Notes under the pieces: generated by a model | Seen by the model: only the letters and a program-made list of their open reading frames with translations | Databases searched by the model: none | Told to the model about the DNA's origin: nothing | From: JAEUHM01 sp964538625 | Lineage (GTDB): Bacteria; Verrucomicrobiota; Verrucomicrobiia; Verrucomicrobiales; Verrucomicrobiaceae | DNA: 64,000 bases | Direction of reading: 5' to 3' | Assembly: GCA_964538625.1 (NCBI GenBank) | Contig: CAZIGH010000013.1 | Span: forward strand, 35,252 to 99,251 | Made by a program: the position numbers and the translations under genes | In this document: in pieces, positions 17,868 to 25,696 of the stretch | Numbering within the stretch: position 1 is the first letter of the stretch | Layout of the letters: each line of letters begins with the position of its first letter

Positions 17868-17948
17868 GATGGTGTGGGAACTCAATGAGGGCGTCGTGAT
17901 GAACTCACGGTGCACAGACTGGTTCCAAACATCAGGACGCGCCCGCCG

Positions 17949-18575
17949 TCAAGCGAACGGCCAGTCGATTGCTGTTTCTCCGTGCATGACCTCTCCAAGT
18001 ATGGGTACTGCGGCGAACTGTTCCAGTACGCTTCGGTTGGAAATGCTGGCCGGGTCACGCTCATCTGCCACGTAGTTGAGGATGAGTCCCGCGCAGGTGA
18101 GGCCGCGTGCGGTGATGGCTCGGACGGTGAGCAGGGTGTGGTTCAGCGCTCCGAGCTTGTTGTTGACCACCACAATGACAGGCAGGCCAAGATCAGCGGC
18201 TAGGTCCGCCATGGTGAGGGATCCAGTTAGCGGCACTTCCCAGCCCCCGGCACCTTCTACCAGGACTGTCTGGTAACGTGATGCTAGGTGACAGAAGCCC
18301 TGGCGCATGGTGGCTGGGTTAAGTTTGAAGTTCTCCATCATCGCGGCCACGTAAGGTGCGGCAGGCACCTTGAGGTGGACGGGATTGACTTCTTCCAGGC
18401 CTGGTGCCACTGGGCCTGAGGCCGCCAGCAGGGCGTGAGCGTCTGCGCGGTCGCCGCAGGACACGGGCTTGTACCCGGCCGCACTGAGGCCCTGTCTGCG
18501 AGCTGCCTCCAGAAGCAGGCAAGTGACGTAAGTCTTGCCGGCGTTCGTATCGGTGCCCGTAACAAAGAAGTGCAT
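17949..18575 (-). CDS. bioD: Dethiobiotin synthetase
   Basis: 208 residues. The P-loop GTDTNAGKT is at residues 7-15. KPVSCGDRADAHAL and VEGAGGWEVPL (catalytic glycine-rich loop) match BioD, and LPVIVVVNNKLGALNHTLLT is the usual nucleotide-binding region. The enzyme closes the ureido ring of biotin from DAPA, CO2 and ATP. No other biotin gene is adjacent, so it is an orphan bioD. It is followed by DUF1080 on the same strand and preceded, 15 bp upstream, by the aldo/keto-reductase-like gene. Confidence 0.92.
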   Translation of the reverse strand: MHFFVTGTDTNAGKTYVTCLLLEAARRQGLSAAGYKPVSCGDRADAHALLAASGPVAPGLEEVNPVHLKVPAAPYVAAMMENFKLNPATMRQGFCHLASRYQTVLVEGAGGWEVPLTGSLTMADLAADLGLPVIVVVNNKLGALNHTLLTVRAITARGLTCAGLILNYVADERDPASISNRSVLEQFAAVPILGEVMHGETAIDWPFA

Positions 18576-18590
18576 TCCGAGTCCTCGTTC

Positions 18591-19712
18591 CTACCAGGAG
18601 GTGCCCAGGCCCCAGCGTGCGGCCAGCGCTAGGAGGTCATCCCGCATGGGCCATTCGTCCGGGCGCGGCTCCTGGCCCGCATGACGCTGGCTTGCGCCTT
18701 TGAGCAACATGCAACCCTCGTTGTTCCCGATCTCGCGGATGGTTTCCACTTCTTCTGCGGAGAGAAGGTTCTCTGCGGGAAGGGCGGCGAGTTCGTCCAG
18801 CTTGCTTTCGATGCTGCGAGCATCAGGCCCAGCTTCCTGGATCAGAGTGGGGACCACGCTCTTCACCGGCTTGTTGGACAGTGTCCAGAGTGCGGCCAGC
18901 TGAAGCATGGTGAGGCCGTGCTTTTGGGCGATGGGGCGAATCTTCTCGAGCTTTTCGCAGGCATGTTCGATCCAGCCTGCTGGACGGTAGGTCCGGTGGT
19001 CACCGTCCTTGAACAGGTGGCCGGGCTTGACGTCGTCATGGAAAATACCGCCGTAGTCCACGACGCGGGCCAGGATGTCCACTCCGTTTTTCTCTGCGGC
19101 AGCGAGCACGTGCTGGCCGGGCCAAGGCTCGAAGGGATTGAGAATGATCATGGCCCAGTCGATGAGGCTGCTGAAGCGCTCAAAGCAGTCGATCATGTCC
19201 AAGGTGAAACCGTTTGCCGGGCCGGGAGCGATGCCGAGGCGGTCCGTGAGGCCCTGGGCCTTGAGATCTGCCATGGCATTCCATACCACTTCACTGGTGT
19301 AGGCGATGCTGTCTGGGTTGTGCAGCATGAGGAGGTCAAACTTGCTGGTGCCGCAGCGTTCCAGGGACTTCTCTGTGGCCATCCTCAGATAGCTGGCGTA
19401 GCCATCAGGCCCGCGCAGGGAGGGTTCGGTGAAACGGGGGTAACCCTTGGACCCGGCGCGCAGACCCTCGTAGAAGTCGTGACCCACGATGCCGGCCAGG
19501 CAGTATTCCTCCCGGGGGATGCCTTTGAGAGCTTCACCCAGCATGGCATCGGCACGGCCTGCTCCATAAACATCTGCCGTGACGAAGGTGCGTACGCCTT
19601 TTTCGAACGAACGGCGGATCATTTGCATGTAGCGTTCGTCGTCGAGGGCTTCTCCGAAGTGCATGAAGCGTCCTCCGCTCCAGGTTCCGTAGGCAGTGCG
19701 TGTGAGATTCAT
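18591..19712 (-). CDS. Aldo/keto-reductase-fold protein lacking catalytic Asp and Lys
   Basis: 373 residues. The TIM-barrel pattern of aldo/keto reductases is clear: GVRTFVTADVYGAGRADAMLGEAL, FDLLMLHNPDS and GLTDRLGIAPG. In active enzymes the first segment reads FDTAxxYG with catalytic Asp. Here that Asp is Val (FVTADVYG), and the catalytic Lys expected in the next strand (usually ATK) is replaced in LAGIVGHDF. Tyr and His (LMLHNPD) remain. The protein is therefore probably not a canonical reductase. Its start is 15 bp upstream of bioD's, measured stop to start, so the two may be co-transcribed. Confidence 0.8.
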   Translation of the reverse strand: MNLTRTAYGTWSGGRFMHFGEALDDERYMQMIRRSFEKGVRTFVTADVYGAGRADAMLGEALKGIPREEYCLAGIVGHDFYEGLRAGSKGYPRFTEPSLRGPDGYASYLRMATEKSLERCGTSKFDLLMLHNPDSIAYTSEVVWNAMADLKAQGLTDRLGIAPGPANGFTLDMIDCFERFSSLIDWAMIILNPFEPWPGQHVLAAAEKNGVDILARVVDYGGIFHDDVKPGHLFKDGDHRTYRPAGWIEHACEKLEKIRPIAQKHGLTMLQLAALWTLSNKPVKSVVPTLIQEAGPDARSIESKLDELAALPAENLLSAEEVETIREIGNNEGCMLLKGASQRHAGQEPRPDEWPMRDDLLALAARWGLGTSW

Positions 19713-19921
19713 GATGGGTTGGGATTTGGCTGGGTTTGTGCGGGATTGCTACGACAGCGGATGGAGGGTTTCAACTCGTGATGCGATGCTGATTTGGTGG
19801 ATTCGGTGCGCGATTCTTGCGGGGGGGCTCGGCCTGAGCCCAAAACCTTCAGTTTGAACCACTGTAACGGTTGCCATCGTGCGCTGCGGAGGTGAAAGTG
19901 GAAGTCATCGCTTCCCCGCCC

Positions 19922-21064
19922 ATGATTCGTATCGCCGTCACTAGCCTGCTGTTCGGAGTCCTGAGTCCGGGGAATCTCGAAGCCAGTGAAACCATGACAA
20001 AAGCAACCGCCCAGTCCTGGGGTATGACCCGGGAGAACCAGCCCGTGACTCTCTACACGCTCATGAACGGCGGTGTGGAGGTGAAGGTGACGAACTATGG
20101 TGGCATCATCGTGAGCATCTTTGCTCCGGATCGTGAGGGCAGGCTGGCGGATGTGGTGCTGGGCAAGGATTCACTTTCTGATTACGAGGCGGGGCATCCG
20201 TTCTTCGGACCTATTACGGGCCGCTACGCGAACCGGATAGCGGGAGGCCGGTTCAGCATTGATGGCGAGACGTTTGAGGTCAAGAAGCGTCCCGGCAGCG
20301 ATCATGCGCTGCATGGGGGTGTGGAGGGCTTTGACAAAAAAGTGTGGGACGCAAAGCTGCTCGGTGGGGAAGGGGACTTGGTGGGTGTGGAGATGCGTTA
20401 CACCAGCGCGGATGGTGAGGAGGGCTTTCCTGGCGAACTGAAGTGCATGGTGACCTACTCGCTGAGCAAGGACGGCACTTTGCGCATTGACTATGAAGCC
20501 ACCACGAACAAGCCGACGGTCGTCAATCTGACTAACCACTCTTACTTCAACCTGGCCGGTCATGACAGTGGCGACATTCTGGACCACGTGCTTACTCTCC
20601 ACGCAGACCGCTACACGGTGACGGACAGGAATCTCATTCCCACAGGTGAAGTGGCCGCGCTGCGGGGCACGCCGCTGGACTTTGCGGTGCCGACGCGGAT
20701 CGGTGAGCGGATAGACGCGGACTTTGAGGCGCTGAAGTTCGGTGCCGGTTATGATCACAACTACGTGCTCGCGGCCGGCGGTGAGGGGCTGAAGCCGTGC
20801 GCCCGTGTGGTGGACCCAAAAAGCGGCCGGGTCATGGTGGTGGAAACGACCTGCCCGGCGGTGCAGCTTTATACTGCAAACCACATGAAGGAGGTGGCGG
20901 GAAAGGCTGGAGCAGTTTATCGTAAAAGGGCAGCGTTCTGCCTTGAGACCCAGCACTACCCTGACAGCCCGAACCACCCCAACTTCCCGTCCACCTTGCT
21001 CCGCCCCGGTGAATCCTACCGCCAATCCACTACCTTCCGCTTCACCGTCGCACAAGATGGCTGA
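19922..21064 (+). CDS. galM: Aldose 1-epimerase (mutarotase), exported
   Basis: 380 residues from ATG 19922, chosen to give the leader MIRIAVTSLLFGVLSPGNLEA. GalM signatures are visible: ITGRYANRIAGGRFSIDG, HALHGGVEGFDKKVWD, TNHSYFNLAGH (catalytic His) and the C-terminal FCLETQHYPDSPNHPNF with the catalytic Glu. Mutarotases interconvert alpha and beta anomers of free hexoses. Export suggests it acts on sugars released outside the cell. It overlaps the next gene by 8 bp. Confidence 0.94.
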   Translation: MIRIAVTSLLFGVLSPGNLEASETMTKATAQSWGMTRENQPVTLYTLMNGGVEVKVTNYGGIIVSIFAPDREGRLADVVLGKDSLSDYEAGHPFFGPITGRYANRIAGGRFSIDGETFEVKKRPGSDHALHGGVEGFDKKVWDAKLLGGEGDLVGVEMRYTSADGEEGFPGELKCMVTYSLSKDGTLRIDYEATTNKPTVVNLTNHSYFNLAGHDSGDILDHVLTLHADRYTVTDRNLIPTGEVAALRGTPLDFAVPTRIGERIDADFEALKFGAGYDHNYVLAAGGEGLKPCARVVDPKSGRVMVVETTCPAVQLYTANHMKEVAGKAGAVYRKRAAFCLETQHYPDSPNHPNFPSTLLRPGESYRQSTTFRFTVAQDG

Positions 21065-21890
21065 CCGCACCAAATCTCAACCGGTGCCGCTGCCTTCGCT
21101 CGAGGGCATCCATACGGCGTTCGTTCAGGAGCGGGACTTCGCTGCACGGCAGTATCGTGGCCGAAGAGAAAACCAGGAAGACTACTACGCCTTCGCAGAT
21201 GCGACTAACCCAGAGGAAGAACCGCTAACCAAGCTCCTGCTCGTCGTGGGTGACGGCTTGGGTGCGCACGCAGGTGGAAGCGTGGCGAGCTATCTAGCCG
21301 TGGGTTCCTTCATCAAGGCGTTTCATGACAACGAACTCTCCGGTGCATGGAGGCTGAGAGTGGCGCTTGAGGCGGCCAATGAGACGCTGGGCATCATGAC
21401 GAACCGTCTGCCGCAGGTGGATCAAATCATGGGCACCACGCTCATCGGCCTGCTGGTCAGCCAAAACTCCCTGCAATGGATCAGCGTGGGAGACTCTCCA
21501 TTGTTCCTCTTTCGGGATGGGCACTTGTCTCGCATCAACGCGGATCATTCACTGGCCCCCATGCTGGATGAGCGGGTGGCCCGAGGCGAGTTGACAGAGG
21601 AGGAAGCGGCTCATCATCCAGACCGTCACACATTGCAATCGGCTGTGCTCGGACTTCCGCTGACGCTGGTGGATACCGTCATGGACCCAATGCCGCTGGT
21701 GAAAGGGGATATCATCATCGCCGCATCAGACGGAATCCTGACACTCAGCCACAAACAACTCGAGGATCTGCTGACTTTCGGCAGGCATACCACGGCAGAC
21801 AAGATAGCCGACGCCATCATTTTTTCCATTCGCCGCATCAACTATGAGCGTCAGGACAATACGACGGTGGGAGTGATCAAAATCGGTTAA
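21057..21890 (+). CDS. PP2C-family protein serine/threonine phosphatase
   Basis: 277 residues from ATG 21057; longer in-frame starts would lie deep inside galM. PP2C motifs are RENQEDYYAFAD, LLLVVGDGLGAHAGGSVASY (DGxGxH metal site), LIGLLVSQNSLQWISVGDSPLFLF and IIIAASDGILTL. These are Mn/Mg-dependent phosphatases that reverse Ser/Thr phosphorylation. It lacks membrane segments. No partner kinase is adjacent, and the sequence does not show its target. It overlaps galM by 8 bp, so it is translationally coupled. Confidence 0.92.
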   Translation: MADRTKSQPVPLPSLEGIHTAFVQERDFAARQYRGRRENQEDYYAFADATNPEEEPLTKLLLVVGDGLGAHAGGSVASYLAVGSFIKAFHDNELSGAWRLRVALEAANETLGIMTNRLPQVDQIMGTTLIGLLVSQNSLQWISVGDSPLFLFRDGHLSRINADHSLAPMLDERVARGELTEEEAAHHPDRHTLQSAVLGLPLTLVDTVMDPMPLVKGDIIIAASDGILTLSHKQLEDLLTFGRHTTADKIADAIIFSIRRINYERQDNTTVGVIKIG

Positions 21891-21895
21891 GCGCA

Positions 21896-22086
21896 CCAGC
21901 TAGGCTGACATACTCATGAAAGTCGTAGCGAGACGCAGTGAAAGCCCGCAGCGGCAAGGCGGGCGCAGTTTTGAAAGGCTGAGTGCATGGGTGAATGCTC
22001 GATGCCTTTCAAAACAAGCCCAACGCCGCGAATGCGGGCTTGCAGCAAGTCGCAGTAGCGTTTCATGAATCAGTCAGGCTAGCTGG
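21896..22086. repeat. Near-palindromic ~190-bp element (MITE-like or structured RNA)
   Basis: The two ends form inverted repeats. The left arm 21896-21921 matches the reverse complement of 22061-22086 at 22 of 26 positions, and contains CCAGCTAGGCTGAC against GTCAGGCTAGCTGG. Pairing continues inward: TTTTGAAAGGC (21969-21979) is a perfect inverted match to GCCTTTCAAAA (22004-22014), around a 24-nt loop, with both arms also carrying GCCCGC/GCGGGC side hairpins. No transposase and no target-site duplication were seen. It separates the PP2C gene from the minus-strand small gene, whose stop codon lies in the right arm. It could be a non-autonomous element, a small RNA or a bidirectional terminator. 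Confidence 0.7.
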
Positions 22087-22297
22087 CTGGCCATACACGG
22101 TAGTCCACGGCTGCCTGTGATGAGGTGCTGGCATCCAGTGGTGTTGCAAAAGGCGTGACGGGTGGTGCCTGAAGCGCCTGCACCAGCGCGTGCTTGAGCG
22201 CTTGTTCGGGCGTCATGGACCAGCGGGCGGCGAGCGTGCGGAGCTTGTCTATGTCATCCTGGTCCAGAGCTGGCGGCGTTGTCTCCATGGGCTGCAA
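22079..22297 (-). CDS. Small hypothetical protein downstream of a Fur-family gene
   Basis: 72 residues (MQPMETTPPALDQ...). Charged and partly helical in the middle (DKLRTLAARWSMTPEQALKHAL), with an Ala/Pro/Ser-rich C-terminus. It follows directly after the Fur-family gene, and its last two codons and stop lie within the palindromic element at 21896-22086. I recognise no family. It may be a real gene or a spurious one. Confidence 0.4.
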   Translation of the reverse strand: MQPMETTPPALDQDDIDKLRTLAARWSMTPEQALKHALVQALQAPPVTPFATPLDASTSSQAAVDYRVWPAS

Positions 22298-22768
22298 TCA
22301 CGCGCACTTTGGGCAGATGCCGAAGAACTCGAGTTCATGATATAGCCGGGTGAAGCCGGACTGGGTGGCAATTTGCTTTTCGAGGGCTTCCACCGGGCAG
22401 GCGATGTCCAGCCGCTTGATCTCTCCACACTCTGTGCAGATGAGGTAGTCGTTGTGTTCACCCGGAAAAATGTAGGTGTAGTAGGCGGAGCGGTCATGCA
22501 GTCCAAGCCGCCGAATGAGGCCGAGTTTTTCGAGCTTGGTGAGCAGCCGGTAAATGGTGGCACGGTCCGCCTTATCTGCCAGTTCCTGTGCCTCCGAGAT
22601 ATTTCCCAGCGTCAGAGGCTGTTCTGCGTGGATGAGGAGGCGCAGCACTTCCTCGAGGGCACGTGTGCGCCTGAGGCCCGCTTCCTTGGCGCGGTCCAGC
22701 GCCTGGCAGTGCAGGCAATCCGGATCCCGGGCTGAGGGTGGGTGAGCGTGTGGATGCGCGTGCGACAT
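22298..22768 (-). CDS. Fur-family metal-responsive regulator
   Basis: 156 residues from the ATG ending at 22768; a longer open frame to 23011 exists but runs into the next gene upstream. The His-rich N-terminus (HAHPHAHPP) is followed by a winged helix (RATIYRLLTKLEKLGLIRRL). The metal sites include HNDYLICTECGEIKRLD (CxxC) and the C-terminal CPKCA. Structural zinc and a regulatory site are expected. Fur, Zur and PerR cannot be told apart from this alone, although the His-rich tail resembles Zur-like members. The gene upstream is a phosphoesterase, 91 bp away. Confidence 0.88.
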   Translation of the reverse strand: MSHAHPHAHPPSARDPDCLHCQALDRAKEAGLRRTRALEEVLRLLIHAEQPLTLGNISEAQELADKADRATIYRLLTKLEKLGLIRRLGLHDRSAYYTYIFPGEHNDYLICTECGEIKRLDIACPVEALEKQIATQSGFTRLYHELEFFGICPKCA

Positions 22769-22859
22769 GGCAGCGCTACCATGAACGTGATGCGAACGCC
22801 TGTCGAGCGCTGGGTGCAAGGGGATGAGGGTTTGAGCGGTCGCGTGACGCGCGCGTGGC

Positions 22860-23597
22860 TTACCTTCCGTCACTGAGCCTTTCCGCGAAGCGTGCGGGCA
22901 ATCCTGCGGCCAGGATGGCGCACTGAGCGGCTTCGATGTCATACTCCACTCTTCGCCAGCAGACATCCCTGCGGTCTGGGCGATAGATGAGGTAGCAGGC
23001 CCGGGGGTCACGGTCCCTGGGCTGGCCTACGGAACCGACGTTGATGAGTTGTTTGCGACCCGCAGTGAGGTTCTCGATGCTCTTCACCTCTCTGGCGCGC
23101 TCCTCACCCTCTGCGTAAAAGGCGGGCCAATGAGTGTGGCCTATGAAGCACAGGTCGCGGGTCTGGTGCGCAAAGTTCTTCCACGCATCTGGGAGGGTTT
23201 GCACATAGTCCCAAGCTTCAGGGTCGTGCAGGGTGGCGTGTGCGGCCTGAAATGCCCCTCGCTCCATGGTGACTGGCAGCGCGGCAAGCCAAGCGAGCTG
23301 GTCGGGCAGCAGGGCGTCCTTGGTCCACTCAATGGCCCGCTTGGCATCAGGGTTCATGGTTTGTGTTTGCACCCGGCTTTCGTCCGTCATGGCATCGTGA
23401 TTGCCCAAGAGGCTGGGGATTCCGGCCTCTCGGATGATATCCACACATTCGCTGGGATTACCCCCGTAGCCGACGATGTCCCCCAGGCAGACGATGTCAG
23501 AGATGCCTGCTGACTTGATGTCGGCAAGCACAGCTTTGAGCGCTTGCACATTGCCGTGGACATCGCTGATGAAGGCCACGTGGGCAGGGGATTCCAT
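22860..23597 (-). CDS. Calcineurin-like metallophosphoesterase
   Basis: 245 residues. The dimetal motifs are all present in order: FISDVHGN (D-x-H), CLGDIVGYGG (GDxxGYG), GNHD, and CFIGHTHWP (GHTH), then INVGSVGQPRDRD. The fold resembles YfcE/MPPE-type phosphodiesterases that hydrolyse phosphomono- or diesters with Mn or Zn. It is predicted to be cytoplasmic, with no leader. The substrate cannot be read from the sequence. Confidence 0.9.
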   Translation of the reverse strand: MESPAHVAFISDVHGNVQALKAVLADIKSAGISDIVCLGDIVGYGGNPSECVDIIREAGIPSLLGNHDAMTDESRVQTQTMNPDAKRAIEWTKDALLPDQLAWLAALPVTMERGAFQAAHATLHDPEAWDYVQTLPDAWKNFAHQTRDLCFIGHTHWPAFYAEGEERAREVKSIENLTAGRKQLINVGSVGQPRDRDPRACYLIYRPDRRDVCWRRVEYDIEAAQCAILAAGLPARFAERLSDGR

Positions 23598-23676
23598 GCT
23601 CTACGGTGGAGCTAAAGTGAAACGATGGCAAGCGCCCCCTTGGGCGTGCGGCTTACTACAAGACGGCAAAGCTGGG

Positions 23677-24861
23677 CTACCAGCTGGCTGCGACATGCCC
23701 CAGGGCCAGCAGCACGTAGCTGGTGACAAGTACGGGGTCGCTCTCCATCCAGCGTGCGGCCCCGTCATTGATCCAGTGGCCATCACTCTTCTGCAGGTTG
23801 AGCAGCTTGCCGGCGAGCGCTTCGCGCCAAGCCACCTTGCCACCGTCTTTGAGTTTCAGCTCGTCCAGCTGCGCAGCGCGCAGGCTTTTGGCCATGGTGT
23901 GGTAGTAGTAATACTGTCCTTCAGCGCCCATGGCGGGGTTCTCATCCAAGGTGAAGTTGTTGCTCAGCCAAGTGATGGCGGCGGAGACGCGGGGGTCATC
24001 TGCGGTGAGTCCTGCGTAGATGAAGCTGAGCAGTCCGGCGTAGCTGATGCTTCCGTAGGAGCGCATGGCTACGCGCCCATTTTCATCTGGCTCTTCCTTG
24101 GGACCGCGCGTCTCTGTGGGTCCGTAGATGAAGCCACCTTTTTCCTTTTCCTGCTTGCTTACCCAGGGTTGGTCATTCGTGCCTGGCAGGTTCTGGCAGC
24201 GCTCGATGAAGCGAATGGCTGCGGCGAAGTTGAGCTTTGGCTCGTCCTTCACGGCGTCACCACGGTCCGCTAGGTAGGCTTCTGCATATTTGAGCGCTTC
24301 GAGGGTGAAGTGGGTGTTGGAAAGGTCGGCGTGGAAGCCCTTGTCGTCGCCGTATCCGATGCCGCCATCAAGCGGATTGTCCGTTTTGCCCTTTTCATCC
24401 AGGTCCATCTGTCGGCTGATGAGGAATCTGCGAGCGCCGAGGATTTCCTTGTCAAACTTCGAGGCCTGGGGGTGGAGCACCAGTGCCATGAGCGAGAGGG
24501 CGGTGTTGTAGTTGGCGCGCGCTTTGAGGTAGATGCCGCCGTCTGGCTGCACGTTCTTGATGAGAAAGGCGTATCCTTTTTCAAGCTCTGGGGTGAGCGG
24601 GTCGGTGGGTTTGCGCTCGGGGTTGGCCATGTGAGAGGCCAGAACGAGTGCGGTGAACGCTACGGGTTCCACATCTCCCCAGGCTCCGGTTTGCGGGTCT
24701 TGCTGGCGCTTGAGAAAGGCGAGTCCGCGCTGGAAGGCGAGTCCGATCTCTTGCCGGGTGGAGGCACCTGGGGTGGCGACGGTCTGCGCTTGAAGCGGTG
24801 GGATGAGGCTTCCGGAGCAGACGAGAGCGGCGAGGCTGAGGAGGGCGGGTACGGCTTTCAT
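23677..24861 (-). CDS. Exported squalene-cyclase/prenyltransferase-type repeat protein
   Basis: 394 residues with a signal peptide (MKAVPALLSLAALVCSGSLIPPLQA). Alpha-toroid repeats of the squalene-hopene-cyclase / prenyltransferase type are visible: GLAFLKRQQDPQTGAWG, GYAFLIKNVQPDGGIY and FLISRQMDLD...DGGIGYGDD. No DxDD cyclase motif is apparent, so a catalytic cyclase is unlikely. Such secreted repeat proteins are common in Planctomycetes and Verrucomicrobia and remain uncharacterised. It is followed closely, on the same strand, by the YdjY-like gene's downstream neighbourhood. Confidence 0.78.
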   Translation of the reverse strand: MKAVPALLSLAALVCSGSLIPPLQAQTVATPGASTRQEIGLAFQRGLAFLKRQQDPQTGAWGDVEPVAFTALVLASHMANPERKPTDPLTPELEKGYAFLIKNVQPDGGIYLKARANYNTALSLMALVLHPQASKFDKEILGARRFLISRQMDLDEKGKTDNPLDGGIGYGDDKGFHADLSNTHFTLEALKYAEAYLADRGDAVKDEPKLNFAAAIRFIERCQNLPGTNDQPWVSKQEKEKGGFIYGPTETRGPKEEPDENGRVAMRSYGSISYAGLLSFIYAGLTADDPRVSAAITWLSNNFTLDENPAMGAEGQYYYYHTMAKSLRAAQLDELKLKDGGKVAWREALAGKLLNLQKSDGHWINDGAARWMESDPVLVTSYVLLALGHVAASW

Positions 24862-24882
24862 GGGCGGGGGTGGATGATGGGT

Positions 24883-25623
24883 TTAGGAAGCGGGTGTGAT
24901 TACGAGCGTTACAGGGGAATCGACAGCGGGGATTTTGTCCTTTTCACAGAGCCAAACTTCGTCGTTGCGGTTCCGCGGGCTGGGGCAGTTGATGATTGAG
25001 GTGACATCATAGTAGATGCCGATGAGGTTGCCATGCAGTGCGGCGGAGAAGCCGGACTCTTGTACCATGGAGCCGTTGAAGATCCAATGGGTGAAGTCCT
25101 CGGGTGCTCGTTTTGTGGCCCCATCACGGATCCACTCGCGTAGTTCGGATTTTTTTTTCTCGTCACCGCTTGTCCATTCAACGAGGCATTGCACGCGGTT
25201 GGCTCCAGGGACTTCGGCCTTGGTCTCCTCTAGGTTTCTGCGCACTTTGGTGTCCGTCTCGTAGTCGAAGAGCCCGTCGTGGCCGGGCTTGTAGTTGCAG
25301 AGCAGGAGGGCTACCTGGATGTCCACGGGGTTAACGGCGGTTTTGAGAATGCTTTCGTGCGTCTTGCCGGTCTCATGAACGAGCGCGAACTCGATGAGAC
25401 CATCCTGCATGTTGACGGTGCAGGGGATGCGGATTTGCCGGGTGGCGCTGTTGAAGCGGACGCCGCCGAGGTCAAACTCATTCGCTCCGAGCTCCTTGAT
25501 GCGCTTGACGGCAGCCGATGGGTCAGCGGTGGGCTTTTCCTGAGCAGGGGCACTGGCTTCCTGACCTGCCAGTGGGGTGAGCAGCAGGGCCAGGAGTGGG
25601 AAGAGAATGATGTTCAGGCGCAT
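24883..25623 (-). CDS. YdjY domain-containing exported protein
   Basis: 246 residues starting at the ATG ending at 25623, which gives the signal peptide MRLNIILFPLLALLLTPLAG; a longer open frame to 25968 lacks it. The mature part reads NEFDLGGVRFNSATRQIRIPCTVNMQDGLIE, then FALVHETGKTHESILKTAVNPVDIQVALLLCNYKPG, the pattern of the YdjY domain. C-terminal motifs include WIFNGSMVQESGF and YYDVTSIINCPSPRN. Function is unknown. It starts 21 bp upstream of the squalene-cyclase-like gene's start, measured stop to start, so the two are probably one operon. Confidence 0.8.
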   Translation of the reverse strand: MRLNIILFPLLALLLTPLAGQEASAPAQEKPTADPSAAVKRIKELGANEFDLGGVRFNSATRQIRIPCTVNMQDGLIEFALVHETGKTHESILKTAVNPVDIQVALLLCNYKPGHDGLFDYETDTKVRRNLEETKAEVPGANRVQCLVEWTSGDEKKKSELREWIRDGATKRAPEDFTHWIFNGSMVQESGFSAALHGNLIGIYYDVTSIINCPSPRNRNDEVWLCEKDKIPAVDSPVTLVITPAS

Positions 25624-25696
25624 CTTGAGTTGGCAATACGTGCCACAGAACCTTCTCTTGGCGAGTTGCAAAAGATTTCTTCGGCAGCGCAGGAGC

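Noticed and set aside
16935..17888. Plus-strand open frame of 317 codons
   Set aside because: Antisense to the methyltransferase and DUF1080 genes, both of which have clear domains.
24310..24999. Plus-strand open frame of about 229 codons
   Set aside because: It lies antisense to the squalene-cyclase-like and YdjY genes, with low-complexity composition and no recognisable motif.
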